Of a DNA stretch of 64,000 bases, positions 48,736 to 60,800 are shown one piece after another (the first letter of the stretch is position 1; each line of letters starts with the position of its first letter). Position numbers and translations under genes: made by a program. The notes under the pieces were generated by a model. The model was not told where the DNA came from. It saw only the letters and a program-made list of their open reading frames with translations, and did not search any database. Source of the stretch: Nautilus pompilius (lineage: Eukaryota; Mollusca; Cephalopoda; Nautilida; Nautilidae); the NCBI GenBank assembly GCA_018389105.1, contig JACATO010000092.1, forward strand, positions 248,001 through 312,000, in the 5' to 3' direction.

Positions 48736-49431
48736 CCGAAATAGTAGACTCAAATCACCTCAGGATTTACTGTATGAGTAGTAGGCGGATTCATATATGA
48801 ACAAACACATTGAAATTTTGATATATATATCACCTTCTGTCGATCACCAGGTGTCCTCGTTTACACAATTTTACCTACTGAAATTTTTAATCTTTATTTG
48901 CACTCCTTAATAGCGACTCTATCACAGACAGACAAACATTTAATTCGGCGGATACAGGGAATGTCTTCACTGTAGAAACAGACTAGGCTCGCTTTGGCGC
49001 CATTTAGATGTGCTGTTATTCCGGAGCTACAACCGGTTCATCCTGTTTTGTTTTGTTTTTACCGTGTTACAAAAATGGTCCATGCTCTTTGTTCTGCTAG
49101 TTTCGTGCCACCGTTTATTCCAGCGGCTATCCTCGATTGCAATAAGTAATTGATAAATCTGCTGAGTCGTTTAGCGTTTCTTTCTCAAATTAAATTAAAC
49201 TGTAATCTTTTGTTTTTCCTTCATGCTTGCCTTGCGTCCAAACTTTTGAGCTTGTGCGTGTGTTCCGGGTGACCATACGGTTACTTCCCACAGAAGGTTG
49301 CTCGTGCCTTCCAAACCATAGCACCTTAACGGAAGTGAGCTTTCATGCGCAGAGAGTTATGGGGGAATGTATTTGCAGATTTGGGCACTGAGGGATGGGT
49401 GGTTCCTCTAATATCCCTTCCCCCTGTTTAG
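48736..49431. other. Intergenic sequence without recognised features
   Basis: No gene or repeat family was recognised. Confidence 0.5.
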
Positions 49432-49506
49432 AAGCCACAGAGCTGTCGGATGTGCAGTGATGCCTGTGAATGAAGTTTCTATCCAGTATGGCATGCTGAT
49501 TGTGAA
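49432..49506 (+). CDS. Possible internal exon, unknown protein
   Basis: A pyrimidine-rich stretch ending CCCCCTGTTTAG at 49431 is a strong acceptor, and AA|GTAAGTG at 49507 is a strong donor. The 75 bases between are open in one frame (phase 1), reading SHRAVGCAVMPVNEVSIQYG then MLIV. The other two frames contain stops. The size and symmetry are typical of an internal exon, but I do not recognise the peptide. No matching neighbour exon was found, so it may be chance. Confidence 0.2.
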
Positions 49507-52500
49507 GTAAGTGCGTCGAAACTGCTTGCTAATTGGTTGTGTTGTTACTACTAACGAATGCTAAGAAAATAATTCTTTTCTGTATAATTGAAATAATCTG
49601 TGATGTACACAATGAAAGAGAAATAAATAAGGACGAACAGGGTGGGTAGTAAAAGATGGAATCCCGAGACATCGCTGAATGGCTTTGCGTACTTGCATAC
49701 AGAATGGCGAGAGAGATAGCGTGGAGTGTTTTCCGTCCCAGGTGGAAGAGACAGCCGGAGAAAGGATTTGATCAACAGCTTTTTGAAATCATATCGACCA
49801 AAAAATAATCGAAAAGAACTCAGCCGGTTTCCACAAACAAATTCGGAAAAAGCAGTGATCGATACACGCACACGTACGTGGTAGGTCGGTCAGCCATTAT
49901 TTCATATCCGTTTTTACCAGGTCAGGTGACCGCGCCGAAAGCTCGCTGATTGTTTCACGCGGATTGGGCGGCTCGTTTAGGAAATTTACGGAATAACTCT
50001 GCAATAAAGAGTTGGAAAAGTAATATTAAGCTCTCTTTTTTCCGTTTCCCGATGAGAAAATGGACAGACAACCATTAGAGAACCTCCCGCTAGCCCGAGT
50101 TTCATTTAACGTGGTACCCAGTTACAGGATCCTCCATTTTTAAAAGCACATTCGCAATAACTTAAATAAGACAATTTTTTCTCTTTTTCTCCGACTGAGC
50201 ATGACAATGGCTGCTCTGTGGCTGTAAATGTTAATAAAGTTCATTGTTTTATTGTTCGTTACGCTATACCGGATGTGAGAGAAATGTCTGACGTTTCCGG
50301 CCTCTGTTGTTGTTGTTCTTCGTGAACTCGACTGTCCTCCATTGTTTTTGGTGTAGTGATACCGGCCAACCTCTGCACCTCGACGTGGAGGAGGATTAAC
50401 AAAAGAGCCCCCCCCCACACACACACACATCGCTTCCACCACAGACAATAATTCTTAAAAAATCTGATAACGACGTAAACTCGAGTGGAGACAATGTCAC
50501 CGGAAGGATCGCAGAATAGAGTTCGCCAACACGTCACTGATTTACGGACCTAGAAAGATGCTTAACGTTTTGTTAAAAAGAAATAGAAACCTTAACACAA
50601 CTGCACATCAATCGGCGATCCACGCAGAAATATATATAACCCGGTATTTTTCGTTAGTAATTTTAGCATCAAAACCTAATTATGTATGGTAGAACTACAG
50701 TGTGAGCCGTAGTCGTTTCTTAAGATGATTGCTTAGATTTTATATTATCTTATTCATGCGTTATAATTACTATAAACGATCGTTTAATTGTTTATCTTTA
50801 AGATTTGTGTCCTAAAATACTTTTATCGTCATCGGTGAATAAACAACATCTGAACAGTTTCATTGAAAACGTATATCAACGGAGAGATTTATTTGCGGTG
50901 TTTTGAGACTTAAATAAATCCGACTTTGACATTCGACCAATGCTCATGATATTATTGGCCACATTTTTTCTTCTTTTTAAATGGATCCAATTAAAAGTGA
51001 TATTAAACTCTCTCCGCTTTCCACAGTTCTCACATCGAGACTTACAGAGATGACGCGGTATAATTACACGGCAGGAAATAATTAAGAAAAAGTGTGTGAA
51101 GGAGTTGTGTCGTCATGAAATTTTTTCGTTCTGTCACCATTCACGTATAATTGAGCCCAATATCACTGATATAATCAATACATTCCTCAACTGGCACCAT
51201 CTGTTTTCACCCATTAGCGCCAGATTTTCTGTTTTCCAAATGACAGGCAAGATGGAAGATAAATACGAGCGCTTCTCTTCCTCCCGTTTTGGAGAGCGGC
51301 AAACGCGGGGTACATAATCAATTGTTATTTTGGAAAAAGTCTTTCCCCCTCTCTCTCTCCCTCTCCTCCTCCTCTCTCTCTCTCTCGTCAGTCTCGCTAA
51401 TGAGAAGTTTACACGGAGCCTATCGAGAAATTGACAACTGACAAGTGAAGTGGACTGACTTTCTCGCACATACAAATTGAGGTGTCATTAAATTTAAACC
51501 GTATAATTTAATCGACACCCTAAAATTGGACGGGAGAGACGGAAAGAAATCTGGAGTGGCAATTACGTGCCCGGCGCAAGGTCTTCAGCATATTCGCCGT
51601 CCGAAGCTCATCCATGGCAAGGAATGAAAATTTTTTTTAAAAGCCCCCCCCCCCAAATTCACTGGCGATAGAAGCTGTTTAAAAGAAAACGAGAGAGAGA
51701 GAAGGTGGGGGGAGAAATCCTTGACGAAAATGTCAACGCTAAATGGAAATGTGACACTTTTATAAAGGACCATGCTGCGCCAAATGGTAACACTAGGGAG
51801 CTGATAATTTGGGACCAACTTAGTCTCGCGATCGCTCTACGAGTGCCGCTGGGAAAAGGGGAAAAGCAACAACAACAAAAAGAAAGGTCAAACGCGGGAT
51901 GTGTTGTTTTTGTTTTTGTTTTTTTTTTATTATTACTACTACGTGTGGGTCACACAAATCAGTTTTCATTTGTTGTTGCCGTTTTGTCAGGGTGGAAAGT
52001 TAGATTTATGGAGGGGCCCATTTTAGTCTTGTCGGGCCTCCATCTGCGCGCGTTTCTCTCTCCTGCGGCTGATGAAAAGTTACAGCGCCGACTGGTGGTT
52101 TTCCTCCAGTCTCTCGCTTTGTTTGTCGCCCTTATCTGCTCAGACACAGGCAACACACACACACGCTGTCTTCGTGACTCTGTCCTTCACTCAGGCGAAC
52201 CTTTTACAAAGTTTTCGAACTGACCCCTTATTTCAACCTTCAGAGAAGCAAGCATATTCATTTTACGATATCATCTCTACTCCATTTGAAATGGGTTGGC
52301 ACTTTTAAAAAGTCCGCCACAAGCAAAGCAGGAGTTTTACTTTCGGTCCCTTGTACCGTTTTGTACCCAGAAAAGTTCTACCAAAACCTGGAACAACTAA
52401 GTTAAATTATGATGGCTTCTTCGGCTCCAGAATCTGCAGCATCGTTATCGCCAGTTTATCAATTTTCTTTCTTCAGATGCTTCACTTTAAATTTATTCCA

Positions 52501-52599
52501 TTACTTTTACCCTCCGTTGGTTGGCGAAACTCGGTGCTACACGAATGCGGCCAGAAAATCTGCGGGAACTTATTGATCACGTATAATTGATGTTGCGGA
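49507..52599. other. Intergenic sequence without recognised genes
   Basis: CpG-containing mixed sequence with short simple repeats: (CA)n at about 50415-50428, (TC)n at 51341-51386, C runs at 50408 and 51645. The open frame at 51705-52223 has no recognised domain. Confidence 0.5.
51341..51386. repeat. (TC)n-rich microsatellite
   Basis: Imperfect TC/CTC run. Confidence 0.85.
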
Positions 52600-52724
52600 A
52601 TGGAAAATTCCAGCTACTCTATGGGCGGGGGAAACCGGAGTATCCGGGAAAAACCCAGCGCCGACGGAATGGCGAAGACCAGCGAGAAGGAGCCATCGCC
52701 AAACCGAGTCCGATCGAACCGCAG
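52600..52724 (+). CDS. Possible N-terminal coding exon, unknown protein
   Basis: An ATG at 52600 in a good context (G at -3 and +4) opens a 41-codon stretch starting MENSSYSMGGGNRSIREKPS. It is rich in Ser, Lys, Glu, Pro and Arg, and reaches CGCAG|GTGGGA, a fair donor at 52725. If unspliced, the frame runs on to 52902 (100 residues). The composition would suit a disordered N-terminus, but the GC-rich setting also favours chance frames. I do not recognise it. Confidence 0.18.
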
Positions 52725-53250
52725 GTGGGAGGGAGGTCCACCCCGAGCCGTCCGCCTCCGCAGTTTACATACAGGCTTCGTATATTGTACATTTGAAAAA
52801 AATTGTTTTTTTGCAATGTTATTCAAATACATCGATCATCTGATCGATCAGACAAACTTTAAAGGGGACTCGTCGCAAAAGGCCGCCGTCGTCCCTCGCT
52901 AGAACCGCTCGTTTCCCGCTGACTGGAGATTAATGCTCAGTTTCCCGCCATTGTTCTTTCGCCGAACAAACACGGGTCGGCCGGCGCTCGGCGCGAGAAA
53001 TGAGCTCGAGGCTTGTTTGTTTACCTCGCCGATTCCCCGGGAAGATATTGACTCTGCGGCCCCGAATGAAAACACGCGCAGAAGTGCCATTGTTGAAGGT
53101 ACCAGGCGCCATCGGAGATAACCGCATTAAAACGCCATCTATCTTGGCTTCGAAATGGCGGTGTCATTTCGAGTGGTTGCTCCGTTCGCTCCAGGTCCCC
53201 GGTTATAGTTTTATCCATCACTTCTGTTTACATCAGCAAAAAAGGGGGGG
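52610..53250. promoter_or_regulatory. CpG-rich region with E2F-like and YY1-like sites
   Basis: Rich in CpG, with two TTTCCCGC words (52912-52919 and 52941-52949; the second continues CCATTG), a CGCCATC at 53107, and AAATGGCGG at 53153-53161. Such clusters are usual in housekeeping-type promoters in animals. Orientation cannot be decided. The sites lie 3' of the open stretch at 52600, so they may belong to a minus-strand gene or to a separate + start. Confidence 0.3.
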
Positions 53251-54021
53251 TGGCGTAGATTCTGAATGGTCCCTACTGCGAAAACACGGGCATAAGGTGG
53301 GGTTCTTCTGCGAGTCTCCACCGCTATCGTCCCGTGAATACAATCGAATGGAGATGTGCGGGGTTGGCTCAAATTTTCCTTATATATGTACAGACCCCTG
53401 TAAGCCATGAGACAGCGGGCGCTCAGGTCGGCCTTTTCGAATGTTGGTGACGAACGTTTCACGAAAATGAATCGGACAGCCAATAAATATACAGACTTCC
53501 TGTTGTTGAACTATTTGTGAGGATGTTGCTCTTTCGGTGACAACTTGCATCGTTTTCGTGTTTGTATACAATGTGCACGGATCGATGTTGTTGGTCGGTT
53601 GTAATGATTTTATACGTTTGTTGAATTGTAAGAAATCAGTATCACTAAGTTTTTTTACTAATTATCGGTTATTCCTTGTTTAGAGTCCGGCTGAAAGTTC
53701 TTGTGTTTTCTATTCACTTGTATATAACCATTCTGATATCCACCTTATTACTTCGTGTTTTGTTTAGGTAACTGGACTTCTATTTCAACCAATATCTGAC
53801 CATATTTGTGACATATGAATTCCAATAGACGAAACAAATATAATCGCTACTTTATATTAAAACTTCTATAGATAACCATCAATCTTTCCATATAAAGAGG
53901 GACTCGTATTTCTATAATGAGGTCAGTGAATATGAAGTAACGATTAATTTTATACAGTCCATATACATATATTAGGAATAAAGATTAAAGGTAGCAAAAA
54001 TAATTAAGGTGCAACATGAAT
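53251..54021. other. Intergenic sequence before the satellite
   Basis: No gene was recognised. AT content rises toward the array. Confidence 0.5.
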
Positions 54022-54269
54022 TTGAAGCTTCTCGACTGTCTGATATCTGCTGTAAAACGTCATTGATTGAAGATACTATCACTTTTCGACTATTATATAT
54101 CTGGTCTTAACCTCAGTGATTGAGGATACTTTCTCGTTTCGACTTTTATATATCCTGAGTAAAAGCTCAGTGATTGAGGATACTTTCACTTCTCGACTGT
54201 CTGATATCTGGTGTTAAAATAAACCTCAGTGATTGATGATACTACACTTTTCGACTGTTATATATCTGG

Positions 54270-55310
54270 TTTAAAATCTCAGTGATTGAGGATACTTTCA
54301 CTTCTCGACTGTCTGATATCTAGTGTAAAATCTTAGTGATTGAGGATGCATTCAATTCTCGACTGTCTGATATCTGCTGTTAAACGTCATTGATTGAAGA
54401 TACTATCACTTTTCGACTATTATGTCTGGTCTGAAACGCAGTGATTGAGGATACTTTCATTTCTTGAATGTCTGACATCTGGTCTAAAAGTCAGTGATTG
54501 AGGATACTTTCATTTCTTGAATGTCTGACATCTGTTGTTAAAATAAACCTGAGTGATTGAAGATACGTTCCATTTTCGACGACTGCTAAATATCTGGTGT
54601 AAAAGCTCAGTGATTTAGGATACATTCATTTCTCGACTGTCTGATATCTGTTGTAAAACCTCAGTGATTGATGATACTTTCACTTCTCGACTGTCTGATA
54701 TCTACTGTAAAACGTCATTGATTGAAGATACTATAAATTTTTGATTGATATATATCTGGTGTAAAAGGTCAGTGATTGAGGATACTTTCACTTCTTGACT
54801 GTGAGACATATAGTGTAAAACATCAGTGATTGAAAATATATTAATTCTCGACTGTCTGATACTTGGTGTTAAAATAAGCCTCAGTGATTGAGGATACTTT
54901 CAAATTTCGACTGTTATATATCTGGTGTAAAGGCTCAGTGATTGAGGATACTTTCACTTCTCGACTCCTGATATCTGGTGTAAAATCTTAGTGATTGAGG
55001 ATACATTCAATTCTCGACTTCTGATATCTGCTGTAAAACGTCATTGATTGAAGATACTATCACTTTTCGACTATTATATATCTGGTCTAAAACGCAGTGA
55101 TTAAGGATACTTTCACTTCTTGAATGTCTGACATCTGGTGTAAATCTCAGTGCTTGAGGATACTTTCACTTCTCGACTGTCTGATATCAGGTGTTAAAAT
55201 AAACCTCAGTGATTGATGATACTACACTTTTCGACTGTTATATATCTGGTTTAAAAGCTCAGTGATTGAGGATACTTTCACTTCTCGACTGTCTGATATC
55301 TGGAGTAAAA
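54270..55310. repeat. Higher-order block, copy 1
   Basis: This run of about 19 monomers has the same order of monomer types and the same private variants as 56825-57865. Three markers lie 2556-2558 bases apart in the two copies: TAGTGTAAAATCTTAG at 54321 and 56878, ACTTGGTGTTAAAATAAGCC at 54861 and 57417, and ACCTCAGTGATTGATGATAC at 55203 and 57761. Confidence 0.8.
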
Positions 55311-56824
55311 TCTCAGTGATTGAGGATACATTCAATTCTCGACTGTCTGATATCTGCTGTAAAACGTCATTGATTGAAGATACTATCACTTTTCGACTAT
55401 TATATATCAGGTCTAAAACTCAGTGATTGAGGATACTTTCATTTCTTGAATGCCTTACATCTGGTGTTAAAATAACCCTCAATGATTTAGGATACTTTCA
55501 AATTTCGACTGTTATATATCTGGTGTAAAACTCAGTGATTGAGGATATTTTCATTTCTTGACTGTGTGACATATAGTGTAAAACCTCAGTGAATGAAAAT
55601 ATATTCAATTCTCGACTGTCTGATATCTGCTGTAAAACGTCATTGATTGAAGATACTATCACTTTTCGACTGTCTGCTATCTGGTCTAAAACGCAGTAAT
55701 TGAGGATACTTTCACTTCTTGAATGTCTGACATCTGGTGTAAAACCTCAGTGATTGAGGATACTTTCTCTTCTCGTCTGACTGATATCTGTTTTTAAAAT
55801 AAACCTGAGAAATTGAAGATACGTTCCATTTTCATCTGCTATATATCTGGTGTAAAACCTCAGTGATTGAGGCTACATTCAATTCTCGACTGTCTGATAT
55901 CTGTTGTAAAACCTCAGTGATTGATGATACTCTCACTTTTCAACTATTATATATCTGGTCTAAAAGTCAGTGATTCAGGATACTTTCATTTCTTGAATGT
56001 CTGACATCTGTTGTAAAACCTCAGATTCAGGATACTTTCACTTCTCGTCTGACTGATATCTGTTGTTAAAAAAAACCTGAGTGATTGAAGATACGTTCCA
56101 TTTTCGTCTGCTATATATCTGGTGTAAAAGCGCAGTAATTTAGGATACTTTCACATTTCGTCTGCTATATATCTGGTGTAAAAGCACAGTGACTGAGGAT
56201 ACTTTCAATTCTCGACTGACTGATATCTGGTGTAAAATCTTAGTGATTGAGGATACATTCAATTCTCGACTGTCTGATATCTGCTGTAAAACGTCATTGA
56301 TTGAAGATACTTTAAATTTTCGACTGATATATATCTGCTGTAAAACGTCATTGATTGAAGATACTTTCACATTTCGACTAATATATAACTGGTGTAAAAG
56401 CTCAGTGATTGAGGATACATTCAATTCTCGACTGTCTGATATCTGCTGTAAAACGTCATTGATTGAAGATACTATCACTTTTCGACTATTATATATCTGG
56501 TCTTACCCTCAGTGATTGAGGATACTTTCTCGTTTCGACTTTTATATATCCTGAGTAAAAGCTCAGTGATTGAGGATACTTTCACTTCTCGACTGTCTGA
56601 TATCAGGTGTTAAAATAAACCTCAGTGATTGATGATACTACACTTTTCGACTGTTATATATCTGGTTTAAAATCTCAGTGATTGAGGATACTTTCACTTC
56701 TCGAGTGTCGGAAATCTGGGGTAAAACCTCAGTGATTGAGGATACTATCACTTTTCGAATATTATATATCTGGTCTTAACCTCAGTGATTGAGGATACTT
56801 TCTCGTTTCGACTTTTATATATCC

Positions 56825-57865
56825 TGTGTAAAAGCTCAGTGATTGAGGATACTTTCACTTCTCGACTGTCTGATATCTAGTGTAAAATCTTAGTGATTGA
56901 GGATACATTCAATTCTCGACTGTCTGATATCTGCTGTTAAACGTCATTGATTGAAGATACTATCACTTTTCGACTATTATATGTCTGGTCTGAAACGCAG
57001 TGATTGAGGATACTTTCATTTCTTGAATGTCTGACATCTGGTCTAAAAGTCAGTGATTCAGGATACTTTCATTTCTTGAATGTCTGACATCTGTTGTTAA
57101 AATAAACCTGAGTGATTGAAGATACGTTCCATTTTCGACTGCTAAATATCTGGTGTAAAAGCTCAGTGATTTAGGATACATTCATTTCTCGACTGTCTGA
57201 TATCTGTTGTAAAACCTCAGTGATTGATGATACTTTCACTTCTCGACTGTCTGATATCTACTGTAAAACGTCATTGATTGAAGATACTATAAATTTTTGA
57301 TTGATATATATCTGGTGTAAAACTCAGTGATTGAGGATACTTTCACTTCTTGACTGTGAGACATATAGTGTAAAACATCAGTGATTGAAAATATATTTAA
57401 TTCTCGACTGTCTGATACTTGGTGTTAAAATAAGCCTCAGTGATTGAGGATACTTTCAAATTTCGACTGTTATATATCTGGTGTAAAAGCTCAGTGATTG
57501 AGGATACTTTCACTTCTCGACTTCTGATATCTGGTGTAAAATCTTAGTGATTGAGGATACATTCAATTCTCGACTGTTTGATATCTGCTGTAAAACGTCA
57601 TTGATTGAAGATACTATCACTTTTCGACTATTATATATCTGGTCTAAAACGCAGTGATTAAGGATACTTTCACTTCTTGAATGTCTGACATCTGGTGTAA
57701 AACCTCAGTGATTGAGGATACTTTCACTTCTCGACTGTCTGATATCAGGTGTTAAAATAAACCTCAGTGATTGATGATACTACACTTTTCGACTGTTATA
57801 TATCTGGTTTAAAAGCTCAGTGATTGAGGATACTTTCACTTCTCGACTGTCTGATATCTGCTGTA
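56825..57865. repeat. Higher-order block, copy 2 (third partial copy at about 59615-60010)
   Basis: Near-identical to 54270-55310. A shorter third copy matches 57310-57710. The word GTGAGACATATAG lies at 57356 and 59660 (2304 bases apart), and the following monomers keep the same order to about 60010. Confidence 0.75.
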
Positions 57866-60800
57866 AAATCTCAGTGATTGAGGATACTTTTACTTCTCGA
57901 CAGTCTGATATCTGGTGTAAAAGCTCAGTGATTGAGGATACTTTCAATTCTCGACTGTCTAATATCTGGAGTAAAATCTCAGTGATTGAGGATACTTTTA
58001 CTTCTCGACAGTCTGATATCTGGTGTAAAAGCTCAGTGATTGAGGATACTTTCAATTCTCGACTGTCTGATATCTGCTGTAAAACGTCATTGATTGATGA
58101 TACTTTAAATTTTCGATTGATATATATCTGGTGTACAACTCAGTGATTGAGGATACTTTCACTTCTTGACTGTGTGACATATAGTGTAAAACCTCAGTGA
58201 TTGTAAATATATATTCAATTCTCGACTGTCTGATATCTGGTGTTAAAATAAGCCTCAGTGATTGAGGATACTTTAAATTTTCGACTGATATATATAACTG
58301 GTGTAAAAGCTCAGGGATTGAGGATACATTCAATTCTCGACTGTCTGATATCTGCTGTAAAACGTTATTGATTGAAGATACTATCACTTTTCGACTATTA
58401 TACATCTGGTCTGAAAGGAAGTGATGGAGAATACTTTCACTTCTTGAATGTCTGACATCTGGTGAAAAACCTCAGTGATTGAGGATACTTTCACATCTCG
58501 AATGTCTGATATCTGGTTTTAAAATAAACCTCAGTGATTGAAGATACTTTCTCGTTTCGACTATTATACATCTGGTCTGAAACGAAGTGATGGAGAATAC
58601 TTTCACTTCTTGAATGTCTGACATCTGGTGAAAAACCTCAGTGATTGAGGATACTTTCACTTCTCGAATGTCTGATATCTGGTGTAAAACCTCGGTGATT
58701 TAACATACTTTCAATTCTCGTCTGCATTATATCTGGTGTTAAAATAAACCTCAGTGATTGAAGATACTTTCTCGTTTCGACTTTTATATATCTGGTGTAA
58801 AAGCTCAGTGATTGAGGATACTTTCACTTCATGACTGTGTGACTTATAGTGTATAACCTCAGTGATTGAAAATATATTCAATTCTCTACTGTCTGATATC
58901 TGGTGTTAAAATAAGCCTCAGTGATTGAGGATACTTTCACATTTCGACTGTTATATATCTGGTGTAAAAGCTCAGTGATTGAGGATACTTTCACTTCTCG
59001 ACTGTCTGATATCTGGCGTAAAACCTCAGTGATTGAGGATACTTTCACTTCTCGACTGTCTGAGATGTGGTGTAAAACCTCAGTGATTGATGATACTTTC
59101 ACTTCTCGACTGTCTGATATCTGCTGTAAAACGTCATTGATTGAAGATACTATCACTTTTCGACTATTTAATATCTGGTCTAAAACGCAGTGATTGAGGA
59201 TACTTTCACTTCTCGACTGTCGGACATCTGGGGTAAAACCTCAGTGATTGAGGATACTTTCACTACTCGTCTGACTGATATCTGTTGTTAAATTAAACCT
59301 CAGTGAATGAAGATACGTGCCCTTTTCGACTGCTATATATCTGGTGTAAAAGCTCAATGATTTAGGATACTTTCACTTCTCGACTGTCTGACATCTGGTG
59401 TAAAACCGCTGTGATTGGAGATACTTTCTTGTTTCGACTGTTATATATCTGGTGTAAAACTCAGTGATTGAGGATACTTTCACTTCTTGAATGTGTGATA
59501 TATAGTGTAAAAGGGCAGTGATTGAAAATATATTCAATTCTCGACTGTCTGATATCTGGTGTTAAATTAAGCCCCAGTGATTCAGGATACTTTCACATTT
59601 TGACTGTTATATATCTGGTGTAAAAGGTCAGTGATTGAGGATACTTTCACTTCTTGACTGTGAGACATATAGTGTAAAACATCAGTGATTGAAAATATAT
59701 TCAATTCTCTACTGTCTGATATCTGGTGTTAAAATAAGCCTCAGTGATTGAGGATACTTTCAAATTTCGACTGTTATATATCTGGTGTAAAAGCTCAGTG
59801 ATTGAGGATACTTTCACTTCTCGACTTCTGATATCTGGTGTAAAATCTTAGTGATTGAGGATACATTCAATTCTCGACTGTTTGATATCTGCTGTAAAAC
59901 GTCATTGATTGAAGATACTATCACTTTTCGACTATTATATATCTGGTCTAAAACGCAGTGATTAAGGATACTTTCACTTCTTGAATGTCTGACATCTGGT
60001 GTAAAACCTCAGTGATTGAGGATACTTTCACTTCTCGACTGTCTGATATCTGGTGTTAAAATAAGCCTCAGTGATTGAGGATACTTTAAATTTTCGACTG
60101 ATATATATAACTGGTGTAAAAGCTCAGGGATTGAGGATACATTCAATTCTCGACTGTCTGATATCTGCTGTAAAACGTCATTGATTGAAGATACTATCAC
60201 TTTTCGACTATTATATATCTGGTCTAAAACGCAGTAATTGAGGATACTTTCACTTCTTGAATGTCTGACATCTGGTGTTAACCCTCATTTGTTGAGGATA
60301 CTTTCACTTCTCGAATGTCTGATATCTGGTGTTAAAATAAGCCTCAGTGATTGATGATACTACACTTTTCGACTGTTATATATCTGGTTTAAAAGCTCAG
60401 TGATTGAGGACCCTTTCACATCTCGACTGTCTGACATCTGGGGTAAAACCTCAGTGATTGAAGATACTTTCTCGTTTCGACTGTCTGCTATCTGGTGTAA
60501 AATCTCAGTGATTGAGAATACATTCAATTCTCGACTGTCTGATATCTGCTGTAAAACGTCATTGATTGAAGATACTATCACTTTTCGACTATTATATATC
60601 TGGTCTGAAACGAAGTGATGGAGAATACTTTCACTTCTTGAATGTCTGACATCAGGTGAAAAACCTCAGTGATTGAGGATACTTTCACATCTCGAATGTC
60701 TGATATCTGGTTTTAAAATAAACCTCCATGATTGAGGATATTTTCACTTCTCGACTGTCGGACATCTGGGGTAATACTTCAGTGATTGAAGATGCTTTCT

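Noticed and set aside
53000..53410. 136-codon + strand frame in the CpG-rich region
   Set aside because: No recognised domain, no donor at its end, and it overlaps several equally long frames on both strands.
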